From: DASWIG01 sp965371445
GTDB taxonomy: Bacteria > Acidobacteriota > Thermoanaerobaculia > Multivoradales > J023
Reading direction: 5' to 3'
DNA length: 64,000 nt
Assembly (NCBI GenBank): GCA_965371445.1
Contig: CBDUYN010000011.1
Location: 40,030 to 104,029, forward strand
Positions 55,159 to 64,000 of this stretch are shown here, in pieces. The translations under genes and the position numbers were made by a program. Every line of letters starts with the position of its first letter. The first letter of the stretch is position 1. The notes under the pieces were generated by a model. That model did not search any database and was not told where the DNA came from. It saw nothing but the letters and a program-made list of their open reading frames with translations.

Positions 55159-58100
55159 CTTCCTCTCTCCTTCGCCCAGGAGCGGATGTGGCTCCTCGAC
55201 CAGCTGGAACCGGGGAATCCGACCTACAACGTTCCCGCCGCCGTGCGTCTCTGCGGCGACCTCGACACCGCCGCTCTGACCCGCGCTCTGGCCGAAGTTG
55301 TCCGACGTCACGAGAGCTTGCAGGTAGCTTTCCCTGCGGTCTCCGGCCAGCCGGTCCAGCGGCTTGCCACACCGTTCGCTTTCACCCTTCCGTGCCTCGA
55401 CTTGCGGCGGCTCGCGGCCTCAAAACGCCAGGCCGAAGCCCGTTACAGACTCGGCGCCGAGGCCTGTAGGCCGTTTGACCTGAGCCGGGGGCCCCTCTAC
55501 CGGGCTCTCTTGCTGCAGCTCACCGAGGACGAGCACCTGCTCTTCTTGAACCTCCATCACATCGTGACCGATGGCTGGTCGACGGGGGTCCTGATCCGCG
55601 AGTTGAGCGTCCTCTACCAGGCCTTCGCCGACGAGGCGACCACGGTCTCGCCGCTACCGGAGCTCAGGATCCAGTACGCCGACTTCGCCGCCTGGCAGCG
55701 GCAGTGGCTGGACTCCCGCTCCGCCGCCGCGGGCTCGGCCGGCAATGTTCTCGGAGCCCAGCTGGCCTTCTGGCGGGAGCAGCTCGAAGGAGCTCCCACG
55801 ACGCTCGAGCTGCCCGCCGACCGGCCCCGCCCAGCTGTGCGCAGCGCCCGCGGCGCAACACGTTCCTTCACCATCCCCGAAACCCTCTCCGGGGCGGTAG
55901 CCGCGTTTAGCACCCGGCAGGGAACGAGCCTTTTCATGACGCTTCTGGCGGCCTTTCAGGTCCTTCTTTTTCGCTATACCGGCACCCGGGACCTGCTAAT
56001 CGGCACGCCGATCGCCAACCGCACCCGGGCCGAGATCGAAGGGCTGATCGGTTTTTTTGTCAACACACTGGTGCTGCGAGGCAGGCCCTCGGAAGAGCTC
56101 TCCTTCCGCGAGCTCCTACGGCAGGCCCGGAAGGTGGCCATGGCCGCCTACAGCCACCAGGACTTGCCGTTCGAAAGACTGGTCGAGGAGCTCCATCCCG
56201 TCCGCGACCGCAGCCGTACGCCTCTTTTCCAGGTGATGCTCACGGTGCAGAGCGCCCCGGCCGAGAAGGTGTCGCTGCCGGGACTCGAGCTCCATCCCGT
56301 GGCCCTGGAGACCACCACGGCCAGGCTCGATCTGCTGCTGGCCATAGCGGAGACGGATCGGGGACTCGCCGGATCGCTCGAGTACAGCACCGACCTTTTT
56401 GAGCGCGCCACGATGATCCGTCTTCTGGGTCATTTCGAGAATCTGCTCGAAGCCGTCGTGGCGGATCCGGAGAGCCTCCTCCGGGACCTGCCGCTCCTGG
56501 CCGCGGGCGAAAGGAGCCAGCTGCTGACGGAATGGAACGACACGGCGTCCTCTGATCCGCCGGAGAGCCTTCTTCACCGGCTGATCGAGACCCAGGTGGA
56601 ACGCTCGGGCGACGCCGTGGCGGTGACATTCGAAGGAGAGCAGCTCAGCTACCGGCAGCTCGACGAGCGGGCCAACCAGCTGGCGCACCACCTGCGGGCC
56701 CGGGGAGTCGGCCGATCCGCCGAGGCCCTGGTCGGCATCTGCGCCGAACGTTCCCTGGAGCTGGTGGTGGGGCTCCTGGCCATCCTCAAGGCAGGGGGGG
56801 CCTACGTACCGATCGATCCCGGCTATCCCCGGGAGCGGCTCGCCTTCATGCTGGAGGACTCGCGGGTGCCGGTGCTCCTGACCCAGGAGCACCTGGCCGC
56901 GACGCTCCCCGAGCACCAGGCGACGGTGATCCGTCTCGACACCGACGCGGCGGCGATCGCCGCTCTGAGCCGCGAGCGGCTCATAAGCGGCACGGTAGCC
57001 GACAACCTGGCCTACGCCATTTTCACCTCGGGCTCCACCGGCCGCCCCAAAGGGGTGATGAATTCTCACCGGGCGATCGTCAACCGCCTCTTGTGGATGC
57101 AGGAGACCTATCGCCTGACGAGCGAGGACCGGGTCCTCCAGAAAACCCCGTTCAGCTTCGACGTCTCGGTGTGGGAATTTTTCTGGCCGCTCATGGTCGG
57201 CGCGCGCCTGGTGGTGGCGCGGCCCGAGGGACACAAAGACAGCGCCTACCTGGTGGAGGTGATTCGCCGCGAGGCGGTCACGACGCTGCATTTCGTGCCC
57301 TCCATGCTCCAGGTCTTCCTGGAGGATCCGGGGGTCGGGACGTGCCGCTCGCTCCAGCGGGTGATCGCGAGCGGCGAGGCCCTGCCGTTTCCGCTTCAGG
57401 AGCGCTTCTTCGCCCGTCTCTCTTCAGTCGAGCTGCACAACCTCTACGGTCCCACCGAGGCCGCTGTCGACGTCACCTTCTACGCCTGCGAGCGGCAGCC
57501 TTCGCGGCCGCTGGTGCCGATCGGACGTCCGATCTCGAACGTGGGGATCCATCTGCTGGACCGAGCCCTCGAGCCGGTACCGATCGGAGTGCCGGGAGAG
57601 CTCATGATCGCCGGAGTCAACCTCGCCCGCGGGTATCTCAACCGTCCCGGCCTGACCGCCGAGAAGTTCGTCCCCGACCCGCTGGGGATCGTCCCCGGGG
57701 GACGTCTTTACAAGACGGGCGACCTCGCGCGTCACCTTGGCGACGGCTCCGTCGACTACCTGGGACGGCTCGACCACCAGGTGAAGCTGCGCGGTTTCCG
57801 CATCGAGCTGGGAGAGATCGAGGCGGTGCTCGCCGCGCACGGTGGGGTGAAGGAGGTGGTCGCTATGGTGCGCCAGGGGGGAGGCGCCAGGGACCCGCGC
57901 CTCGTGGCCTTCTGCGTGCCCGACGAGGCACACCCTACGGAGCGCGATCTCCAGACCCTGGTGCGCGAGCTCCGCGAGGTGGCGCGGGAGAAGCTGCCGG
58001 ACTACATGGTGCCGGCACGCCTGCACCTCCTCGACGAGCTGCCGCTGACGCCCAACGGCAAGGCGGACCGCAAGGCTCTGGCACAAATGCCCCTGGAGGA

Positions 58101-61100
58101 GCTGGCGCAACGCCCGGAGGGCGAAGCATCGGAGGCTCCGCGAACGCCCACCGAGGAGGTCGTGGCTGGGATCTGGTCGGAGCTTTTGGGGCTGGCTCGA
58201 ATCGGGATCGCCGAGAGCTTCTTCGACCTCGGCGGGCATTCGCTCCTGGCCACGCGGCTACTCGCCCGGATTCGCGAAGCGTTCGGCGTGGAGATCCCCC
58301 TGGACGAGATCTTCAAGGCTCCCACGGTCGCCGCTCTGGCAGCGGCTGTCGAGCGTCTCCACGAGGCCACTGCGGAAGACGAGTCGCTGCCGCCTCTGAA
58401 GCCGACCGGGCGGAATGGGCCGATGCCCCTCTCTTTTGCCCAGCAGCGCCTGTGGTTCCTCGCCCAGCTGGAACCCGAGAATCCCGAGTACCACATGCCG
58501 GCGGCGGTGGCCGTCGACGGCCGGCTGGACGTGACGGTGCTGCAACGCTGCCTCGACGAGGTCGTCCGCCGTCATGAGACGCTGCGCACCCGTTTCGCCG
58601 AGCAAAACGACGATCCGGTGCAGATCGTCGATCCGCCGCGGCGGCAGCCGTTGCCACTCGTCGACCTCACGGCCCTGCCGCCCGCGCTCGGTGAAGCCGC
58701 GGCGCGGCGGCAGACGGCCGCCGAGGCGGTCCGGCTCTTCGACCTCGCCCACGGTCCGCTGTTTCGTACGACGCTTCTGCGCTTGGCCGAGGACGAGCAC
58801 CTCTTCCTGCTCAACCAGCACCACGTCGTCTCCGACGGCTGGTCGATCGGCGTCCTGGTGCGGGAAATCGCCGGGCTCTACCAGGCCTTTGCCGCCGGAG
58901 AAACTTCTCCTCTGCCGGAGTTGCCGGTGCAGTACGGCGACTTCGCCGTCTGGCAACGGAGCTGGCTACGCGATGAGCTCCTGGAGCGTCAGCTCGAGTA
59001 CTGGCGCTCAGCGCTTTCCGGTCTCTCGCCCCTGGATCTGCCCACGGATCGGCCACGGCCGTCGGTGCGCTCGGGCCGCGGCGCGATGGTCACCGTGTCC
59101 CTGCCCGGCCCGCTGCGCGACCGCCTCCGAGCGCTCGGCCGCGGCCGTGGGGCGACCCTGTTCATGGTTTTGATTTCGGCCTTCCAGACCCTGCTTCACC
59201 GCACCTCCGCTCAGCGCAGCGTGACGGTGGGCACGCCGGTCGCGGGCCGCCGGTGGACAGAGGTCGAGGGGCTCATCGGCTTTTTTGTCAACACCCTGGT
59301 GCTGCGTGCCGAGCTCGACACCGCCGCTGCGTGGACCGAGCTGCTCGACCAGGTGCGCTCCACCGCCCTCGCGGCCTACGCGCGTCAGGACGTGCCGTTC
59401 GAGCAATTGGTCGAGGCTCTCGAGCCCCAGCGCGACCGCTCCCGTACGCCGCTTTTTCAGGCGGCCTTCGCGCTCCAAAACATCGCCGCCGAACCGGTGG
59501 AGATGGAGGGTCTCGCCCTGCGACCGCGACCCATGGACAGCGGATCGGCGAAGTTCGACCTGACCCTGGTGCTGAGCGACGAGCTAGAAGGCGTCCTCGA
59601 GTATTCGACGGACCTTTTCGACCGCACCACCGCCGTGCGCCTGGTCCGGTACCTCGCGACGCTTCTCGAAGCGATCGCGGCGCGTCCACAGAGCCGCTTG
59701 GCGGAGCTTGAGCTCATGTCGCCGGCCGAGCATCACCAGGTAGTGGTCGAATGGAACGCCACCGTCCGCGCCTATCCCGGGCGCGGCGTCTGCCTGCACG
59801 CCTTGATCGAGGCCCAGGCGCAGCGCACGCCCGATGCCGTGGCGGCGGCCTTCGAAGGCGAGGAGCTGACCTGCCGCGAGCTCGACGTGCGGGCCAACCA
59901 GCTGGCCCGGTACCTGCGGTCGTTGGGCGTCGGCCGGCACGCCGGACCGCACGAGGATCTGGTGGGCGTTTATGTCGAGCGCTCGCTGGAGATGATCGTC
60001 GGCCTGCTGGGCATTCTCAAGGCGGGCGGCGCCTATGTCCCTCTCGACCCTGGTTATCCCGCGGAGCGCGTCGCCTTCATGTTGGACGACTCCGCCGCCT
60101 CGATGGTGCTGACCCAGGACCACTTGGCCAACCGGGTAGGCGAGGGTGCCCGGCTGCTGCGCCTGGACAGCGACTGGGAAAAGATTTCCCGAGAGAGCGA
60201 AGCTCCGTTGAAGGACCTGACGACCCCCGACTCCCTGGCCTACGTGATCTACACCTCGGGCTCGACGGGCCGTCCCAAGGGAGCGATGAACACCCACCGG
60301 GCGATCGTCAACCGCTTGCTGTGGATGCAGCAGGCCTACGGCCTGACAAGCGTCGACCGGGTGCTCCAAAAAACGCCGTTCAGCTTCGACGTCTCGGTGT
60401 GGGAGCTCTTCTGGCCCCATATGTACGGCGCACGGCAGGTCTTCGCGAAACCCGAGGGTCACAAGGACAGCGCCTACCTGGTGGAGCTGATTGAGTCGGA
60501 GGAGATCACGACCCTGCACTTCGTCCCGTCGATGTTGGCGGCATTTCTGGAGGAGGGCGACGTCGAGCGCTGCAACGCTCCCTCAGGAAGCTTGAGACGC
60601 GTCGTCTGCTCGGGCGAGGCCCTGTCCTTCGGTCTCCAGCGCCGTTTCTATTCACGTCTGGGAGCCGAGCTGCACAATCTCTATGGTCCGACGGAGGCGG
60701 CGGTCGACGTGACCTATTGGGCTTGCGAGCGCCGGCCGAGCCGTTCCATGGTGCCGATCGGACGCCCGGTGACCAACACGGAGATTCGCATTCTTGACCG
60801 GCATCTGTACCCGGTGCCGATAGGAATTTCCGGCGAGCTTCACATCGGTGGTGTGCAGCTGATGCGTGGCTATCACAAGCGGCCGGGGCTGACGGCGGAA
60901 AAGCTCGTCCCGAATCCGTTCGGCACGAAGCCAGGTGAGCGTCTCTACAAGACCGGCGACCTGTCGCGAGCCCTTTCGGATGGCTATGTCGAATACCTGG
61001 GACGGCTCGACAACCAGGTGAAGATCCGCGGCCTGCGCATCGAGCTGGGCGAGATTGAAGCGACGCTGGCGTCGCATGCCGCGATCAACGAGGCGGTGGT

Positions 61101-64000
61101 CCTCGCCCGGAACGACGGTGGCGATTTGCGCCTGGTGGCCTTCCTGGTGCCCGACGAGGTCAAGGCCTTGCCAGTGCGCCGGCTGCTGCGTCTCGAGCAA
61201 GAAGGTGCCCTGCAAGAACGCTGTCTGTACCGTCTGCCGGACGGCCTGCCGATCCTCCACATGAGCCCCAACGAGACCGATTTCCTCTACCATGAAGTCT
61301 TCGAGCTGCGCTCCTACCTGCGACACGGCGTTACCCTCTGCGAGGACGACGTGGTCTTTGACGTGGGAGCCAACGTCGGGATCTTCACCCTCTTTGCGAG
61401 CCGGGAGATCGGCGAGGCGGGCCGTATCTTCTCTTTCGAGCCGATCCCGGCGATCCACGGCCTGCTGGCGAAAAACGTCGAGCTCTGGGGAGTGCCGGCG
61501 CGCACCTTCGAATGCGGCCTCGGGAGCGCGCCGGGCAGCGCCGAGTTCACCTACTACCCGCACGTCTCGATCCTCTCGGGCCAGTTCGCCGACGCTGCCG
61601 AGGAGCGCCAGGCGGTGCGGGCGTTCCTGCGCAACGAGGAACGTGAAAACATTTCTGAAGAGATGCTCGAGGAGCTCCTCGACGAACGCCTGCGGGGCGA
61701 GCGGGTGACGTGCGGGTTGCGCACGGTCTCGGACGTGGTGCGCACCGAGGCCGTCGAGCGGATCGACCTGCTGAAGGTCGACGTGGAGAAAGGCGAGCTC
61801 GCGGTGCTCTTGGGGATCGCCGACGGCGACTGGCCGAAGATCCGTCAGGTCGTCCTCGAGGTCCACGACGTCGAGGATCGCCTCGACCGCGTGCGGGCCC
61901 TCCTCGAAGGAAAAGGTTTCGAGGTGGCCCTGGAGCAGGACGAGATCCTGCAGGCGACGTCCCTTTTCAACGTCTACGCCCGACGCAACGGGGAGCGCCA
62001 AGGCCGGCCAGCAGCGCCGCGCAAGGTGTGGCACGACGCGGACGCCTTGGTCGCGGCGGTGCGTGGCGCGGCCGGCGAGAAGCTGCCCGACTACATGGTG
62101 CCGTCGTGGATCGTGTTGCGCGACGTTCTGCCGCTCCTGCCCAACGGCAAGGTCGACCGGCACTCGCTCGCCGAGCTGTCACCGGTCACGGAGAAGCTGT
62201 GCAGCACGGCGGAGTACGTGGCGCCGCGCAACGCCACCGAGGAGAAGCTGGCGGAGATCTGGGCCGAGGTGCTCGGGGCGACGGCCGGCCGGCGCATCGG
62301 CGTCCACGACGACTTCTTCGACCTCGGCGGCCACTCGCTGCTCGCCACCCGGGTGGTCTCGCGGTTGCGCCGCGCCCTCGGTGTCGCCCTGCCGGTCAGC
62401 AGCCTTTTCGACGCGCCGCGGATCGCCGAGCTCGCCGTCCGGGTGGAGGAGGCCCGGCGGCGAGACGCCCCGGCGCAGTCACCGATCGGGCGCACGGCCG
62501 GGCCTCCGGTGACCTCCTTCGCCCAGGAGCGGCTGTGGTTCCTCGACCAGTTGGACCCTGGCTCACCCGCCTACAACATCCCCTCCGCCGTGCGCCTGCG
62601 CGGCGACCTCGACCCGCAGCTCCTGGAGCGCAGCCTCCAGACCGTCGTCGATCGCCAGGCCATCCTGCGGACGCGCTTCACGGCGGTCGACGGCCAGCCG
62701 GTGCCGGTAACAGACGACGCTTTGACAGTCCGGATTCCAATCCTCGAGATCGCGACCGTGGACGTGCCGGACCACGTGGCGGCGGCGGCCGCCCATTCGT
62801 TCGATCTCGCCGCGGTCCCGCTCTTCGACGCCCGACTGCTACGCATTGCGGCAGAGACACCGGGCCGCGCCGAGCACGTCTTCCTGATCAACCTCCACCA
62901 CGTCATCGCCGACGGCTGGTCCCTGGGGGTGCTGGTGCGCGAGATCGCCTCGGTCTACCGGGCCCTCCAAGGAGACGGCGAAGCCGCGCTTCCCCACCTC
63001 GCCGTCCAGTACGCCGACTACGCCGCCTGGCAGCGGCAGCAACTCCAAGACGGCGAGCTCGAGCGCCAGCTGGCCTACTGGCGCGAGCGTCTGGCGTCGC
63101 CCCTCGCGGCCCTCGAGCTACCTCTCGACCGGCCGCGCCCGGCGGTCCAGACCTACCAGGGCGCTCGCCACGCCTTGCTTCTCGACGTCCCGCTCGCCGA
63201 CCGCCTCCGCAGCCTGGCCCGGCGCACCGAGGCGAGCCTTTTCATGATCCTGGTCGCGGCCTTCAAGGTCCTGCTGCGGCGTCTGAGCGGCCAGGACGAC
63301 GTCCTCGTCGGCTTCCCGATCGCCGGCCGGGGCCTTCCCGAGGTCGAAGACCTGATCGGCATTTTCCTAAACACCCTGGTCTTGCGCACCGACTTCTCGG
63401 ACGACGACTTCTCGGACGAGCCCACCTTCCGCGAGCTGCTCGCCCGCGTACGGCAAGAGACCCTCGGGGCCTTCGCCCATCAGGACGTCCCTTTCGAGAA
63501 GCTCCTGGCCGAGCTCTACCCGGAGCGGGACCTGTCGCGTACGCCGATCTTCCAGGTCTTTTTCAACATGCTCAACCTGCCGGAGAGCGACCTCGAGCTG
63601 GCAGGCCTGACGGTGGAGCTCGTGTCCGAGGTCGAGGTGCCGTCGAAGTTCGACCTGACCGTCTACGCCCACGAGGAAGCCGACGGTACGATCGTCGCCG
63701 ACCTGGTCTACAACGCCGGCCTTTTCGACGCCGAACGCATGGCGGAGATGGCTGCTCAATACCGGAGGCTGCTGGAGGCGATGACGGCCGATCCCGACGC
63801 CTCGGTCGACGCGCCATCGCTCGTGACTGAACGCGCCACCGGTTTCCTGCCGCTGCCTGACGCTGCCCTTTCGGAGGAGTGGCGGGGGACGCTCCACGCC
63901 GGCTTCTCGCGCCGCGCCGCCGAGCATCCGCAACGTCTGGCGGTCGTCGACAAGGACGAGTCTTGGACCTATGGCGAGCTCGACGCACGGGCTAACCAGC
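55024..64000 (+). CDS. NRPS, 3' end outside window: C-A(Ser)-PCP-C-A(Ser)+FkbM methyltransferase-PCP-C-A...
   Basis: Starts at ATG 55024, overlapping the previous gene by 11 bp, and remains open to the right edge (2992 codons seen). The N-terminal docking helix (LSDEELELLDYLL) matches that of the protein at 8662. C1 has HHIVTDGW at 178. A1 has pocket DVWHISLVD (Ser). PCP has Ser1073. C2 has HHVVSDGW at 1266. A2 has pocket DVWHVSLVD (Ser) and is interrupted after A8 (KIRGLRIELGEIE, 2000-2012) by a methyltransferase (about 2050-2320) with SAM motif VFDVGANVGIF at 2111 and LLKVDVEKGE at 2249. It resumes at A9 LPDYMVPS (2354) and A10 NGKVDR. PCP has Ser2438. C3 has HHVIADGW at 2625. A further A domain begins near residue 2960 and is cut. 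Predicted residues are Ser, then methylated Ser. The methyltransferase resembles FkbM O-methyltransferases rather than the usual NRPS N-methyltransferases. Confidence 0.93.
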   Translation, partial: MSAEHSPGRVGLSDEELELLDYLLEEEDVDASQVPAIPRREPGDELPLSFAQERMWLLDQLEPGNPTYNVPAAVRLCGDLDTAALTRALAEVVRRHESLQVAFPAVSGQPVQRLATPFAFTLPCLDLRRLAASKRQAEARYRLGAEACRPFDLSRGPLYRALLLQLTEDEHLLFLNLHHIVTDGWSTGVLIRELSVLYQAFADEATTVSPLPELRIQYADFAAWQRQWLDSRSAAAGSAGNVLGAQLAFWREQLEGAPTTLELPADRPRPAVRSARGATRSFTIPETLSGAVAAFSTRQGTSLFMTLLAAFQVLLFRYTGTRDLLIGTPIANRTRAEIEGLIGFFVNTLVLRGRPSEELSFRELLRQARKVAMAAYSHQDLPFERLVEELHPVRDRSRTPLFQVMLTVQSAPAEKVSLPGLELHPVALETTTARLDLLLAIAETDRGLAGSLEYSTDLFERATMIRLLGHFENLLEAVVADPESLLRDLPLLAAGERSQLLTEWNDTASSDPPESLLHRLIETQVERSGDAVAVTFEGEQLSYRQLDERANQLAHHLRARGVGRSAEALVGICAERSLELVVGLLAILKAGGAYVPIDPGYPRERLAFMLEDSRVPVLLTQEHLAATLPEHQATVIRLDTDAAAIAALSRERLISGTVADNLAYAIFTSGSTGRPKGVMNSHRAIVNRLLWMQETYRLTSEDRVLQKTPFSFDVSVWEFFWPLMVGARLVVARPEGHKDSAYLVEVIRREAVTTLHFVPSMLQVFLEDPGVGTCRSLQRVIASGEALPFPLQERFFARLSSVELHNLYGPTEAAVDVTFYACERQPSRPLVPIGRPISNVGIHLLDRALEPVPIGVPGELMIAGVNLARGYLNRPGLTAEKFVPDPLGIVPGGRLYKTGDLARHLGDGSVDYLGRLDHQVKLRGFRIELGEIEAVLAAHGGVKEVVAMVRQGGGARDPRLVAFCVPDEAHPTERDLQTLVRELREVAREKLPDYMVPARLHLLDELPLTPNGKADRKALAQMPLEELAQRPEGEASEAPRTPTEEVVAGIWSELLGLARIGIAESFFDLGGHSLLATRLLARIREAFGVEIPLDEIFKAPTVAALAAAVERLHEATAEDESLPPLKPTGRNGPMPLSFAQQRLWFLAQLEPENPEYHMPAAVAVDGRLDVTVLQRCLDEVVRRHETLRTRFAEQNDDPVQIVDPPRRQPLPLVDLTALPPALGEAAARRQTAAEAVRLFDLAHGPLFRTTLLRLAEDEHLFLLNQHHVVSDGWSIGVLVREIAGLYQAFAAGETSPLPELPVQYGDFAVWQRSWLRDELLERQLEYWRSALSGLSPLDLPTDRPRPSVRSGRGAMVTVSLPGPLRDRLRALGRGRGATLFMVLISAFQTLLHRTSAQRSVTVGTPVAGRRWTEVEGLIGFFVNTLVLRAELDTAAAWTELLDQVRSTALAAYARQDVPFEQLVEALEPQRDRSRTPLFQAAFALQNIAAEPVEMEGLALRPRPMDSGSAKFDLTLVLSDELEGVLEYSTDLFDRTTAVRLVRYLATLLEAIAARPQSRLAELELMSPAEHHQVVVEWNATVRAYPGRGVCLHALIEAQAQRTPDAVAAAFEGEELTCRELDVRANQLARYLRSLGVGRHAGPHEDLVGVYVERSLEMIVGLLGILKAGGAYVPLDPGYPAERVAFMLDDSAASMVLTQDHLANRVGEGARLLRLDSDWEKISRESEAPLKDLTTPDSLAYVIYTSGSTGRPKGAMNTHRAIVNRLLWMQQAYGLTSVDRVLQKTPFSFDVSVWELFWPHMYGARQVFAKPEGHKDSAYLVELIESEEITTLHFVPSMLAAFLEEGDVERCNAPSGSLRRVVCSGEALSFGLQRRFYSRLGAELHNLYGPTEAAVDVTYWACERRPSRSMVPIGRPVTNTEIRILDRHLYPVPIGISGELHIGGVQLMRGYHKRPGLTAEKLVPNPFGTKPGERLYKTGDLSRALSDGYVEYLGRLDNQVKIRGLRIELGEIEATLASHAAINEAVVLARNDGGDLRLVAFLVPDEVKALPVRRLLRLEQEGALQERCLYRLPDGLPILHMSPNETDFLYHEVFELRSYLRHGVTLCEDDVVFDVGANVGIFTLFASREIGEAGRIFSFEPIPAIHGLLAKNVELWGVPARTFECGLGSAPGSAEFTYYPHVSILSGQFADAAEERQAVRAFLRNEERENISEEMLEELLDERLRGERVTCGLRTVSDVVRTEAVERIDLLKVDVEKGELAVLLGIADGDWPKIRQVVLEVHDVEDRLDRVRALLEGKGFEVALEQDEILQATSLFNVYARRNGERQGRPAAPRKVWHDADALVAAVRGAAGEKLPDYMVPSWIVLRDVLPLLPNGKVDRHSLAELSPVTEKLCSTAEYVAPRNATEEKLAEIWAEVLGATAGRRIGVHDDFFDLGGHSLLATRVVSRLRRALGVALPVSSLFDAPRIAELAVRVEEARRRDAPAQSPIGRTAGPPVTSFAQERLWFLDQLDPGSPAYNIPSAVRLRGDLDPQLLERSLQTVVDRQAILRTRFTAVDGQPVPVTDDALTVRIPILEIATVDVPDHVAAAAAHSFDLAAVPLFDARLLRIAAETPGRAEHVFLINLHHVIADGWSLGVLVREIASVYRALQGDGEAALPHLAVQYADYAAWQRQQLQDGELERQLAYWRERLASPLAALELPLDRPRPAVQTYQGARHALLLDVPLADRLRSLARRTEASLFMILVAAFKVLLRRLSGQDDVLVGFPIAGRGLPEVEDLIGIFLNTLVLRTDFSDDDFSDEPTFRELLARVRQETLGAFAHQDVPFEKLLAELYPERDLSRTPIFQVFFNMLNLPESDLELAGLTVELVSEVEVPSKFDLTVYAHEEADGTIVADLVYNAGLFDAERMAEMAAQYRRLLEAMTADPDASVDAPSLVTERATGFLPLPDAALSEEWRGTLHAGFSRRAAEHPQRLAVVDKDESWTYGELDARANQ
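61168..62010 (+). other. FkbM-family methyltransferase inserted in a Ser-type A domain
   Basis: Insert between A8 and A9 of the second A domain. Motif I VFDVGANVGIF, a post-I acidic FEP segment (FSFEPIPAI), LLKVDVEKGE and VLEVHDVEDR are FkbM-family hallmarks. The same insertion point is used by other interrupted A domains. Because the host A domain reads as Ser, side-chain O-methylation (O-methylserine) is the simplest prediction; backbone N-methylation is the alternative. Confidence 0.8.

Noticed and set aside
61168..62010. Standard NRPS N-methyltransferase insert
   Set aside because: The SAM motif context (VFDVGANVGIF, LLKVDVEKGE) is FkbM-like rather than that of the common N-methyltransferase inserts; N-methylation is kept only as an alternative outcome.

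Overview
This window is essentially one continuous stretch of a very large hybrid NRPS/PKS biosynthetic locus. Nine protein-coding genes, all on the + strand, fill about 99.8% of the 64 kb. Neighbours overlap by 4 to 11 bp or are separated by gaps of no more than about 55 bp. The synthetase DNA is GC-rich. The two predicted outer-membrane beta-barrels (each ending in Phe-Phe-Phe) and the periplasmic Ntn-hydrolase domain imply a Gram-negative cell envelope. CBM9/DUF5916 barrels plus a TubC-type docking domain fit Acidobacteriota, Myxococcota or a similar high-GC soil phylum. Acidobacteriota is my tentative guess; the window has no phylogenetic marker gene.

Layout. (1) 1-27144: two synthetases, the first cut by the left edge. 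Together they read [A]-PCP-KS-AT-KR-ACP-C-A(Val)-PCP // C-A(Val)-PCP-C-A(Gln)-PCP-C-A(Ala)-PCP-KS-AT-KR-ACP-C-A(Ala)-PCP-TE. This line ends in a type I thioesterase. (2) 27162-38887: an export and maturation block: a CBM9/DUF5916 outer-membrane barrel, a single-module NRPS with a TubC-type N-terminal docking domain (C-A(Gly?)-PCP), an MFS exporter fused in frame to a membrane-anchored penicillin-acylase-type Ntn hydrolase, and a second CBM9/DUF5916 barrel. (3) 38908-64000: three more synthetases, KS-AT-ACP-C-A(basic, Lys-like)-PCP, then A(Pro)-PCP-C-A(Val)-PCP-C-C-A(Val)-PCP, then C-A(Ser)-PCP-C-A(Ser, interrupted by an FkbM-type methyltransferase)-PCP-C-A..., which runs off the right edge.

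How they may work together. The assembly lines build a peptide or peptides with ketide-extended amino acids. Ala followed by malonate and a ketoreductase predicts a statine-like 4-amino-3-hydroxypentanoate unit, and the first line predicts X-(mal,OH)-Val-Val-Gln-Ala-(mal,OH)-Ala. Gene order cannot be strictly colinear. A TE sits in the middle of the locus, and the synthetase at 45123 begins with an A domain although its neighbour ends with a PCP. The MFS-acylase fusion suggests an N-acylated prodrug that is exported and deacylated in the periplasm; the two barrels are candidate outer-membrane partners. No regulator, MbtH-like protein, phosphopantetheinyl transferase, epimerisation domain, RNA gene, insertion sequence or CRISPR array is visible. 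No gap exceeds 55 bp, so there is no gene-free stretch to describe.
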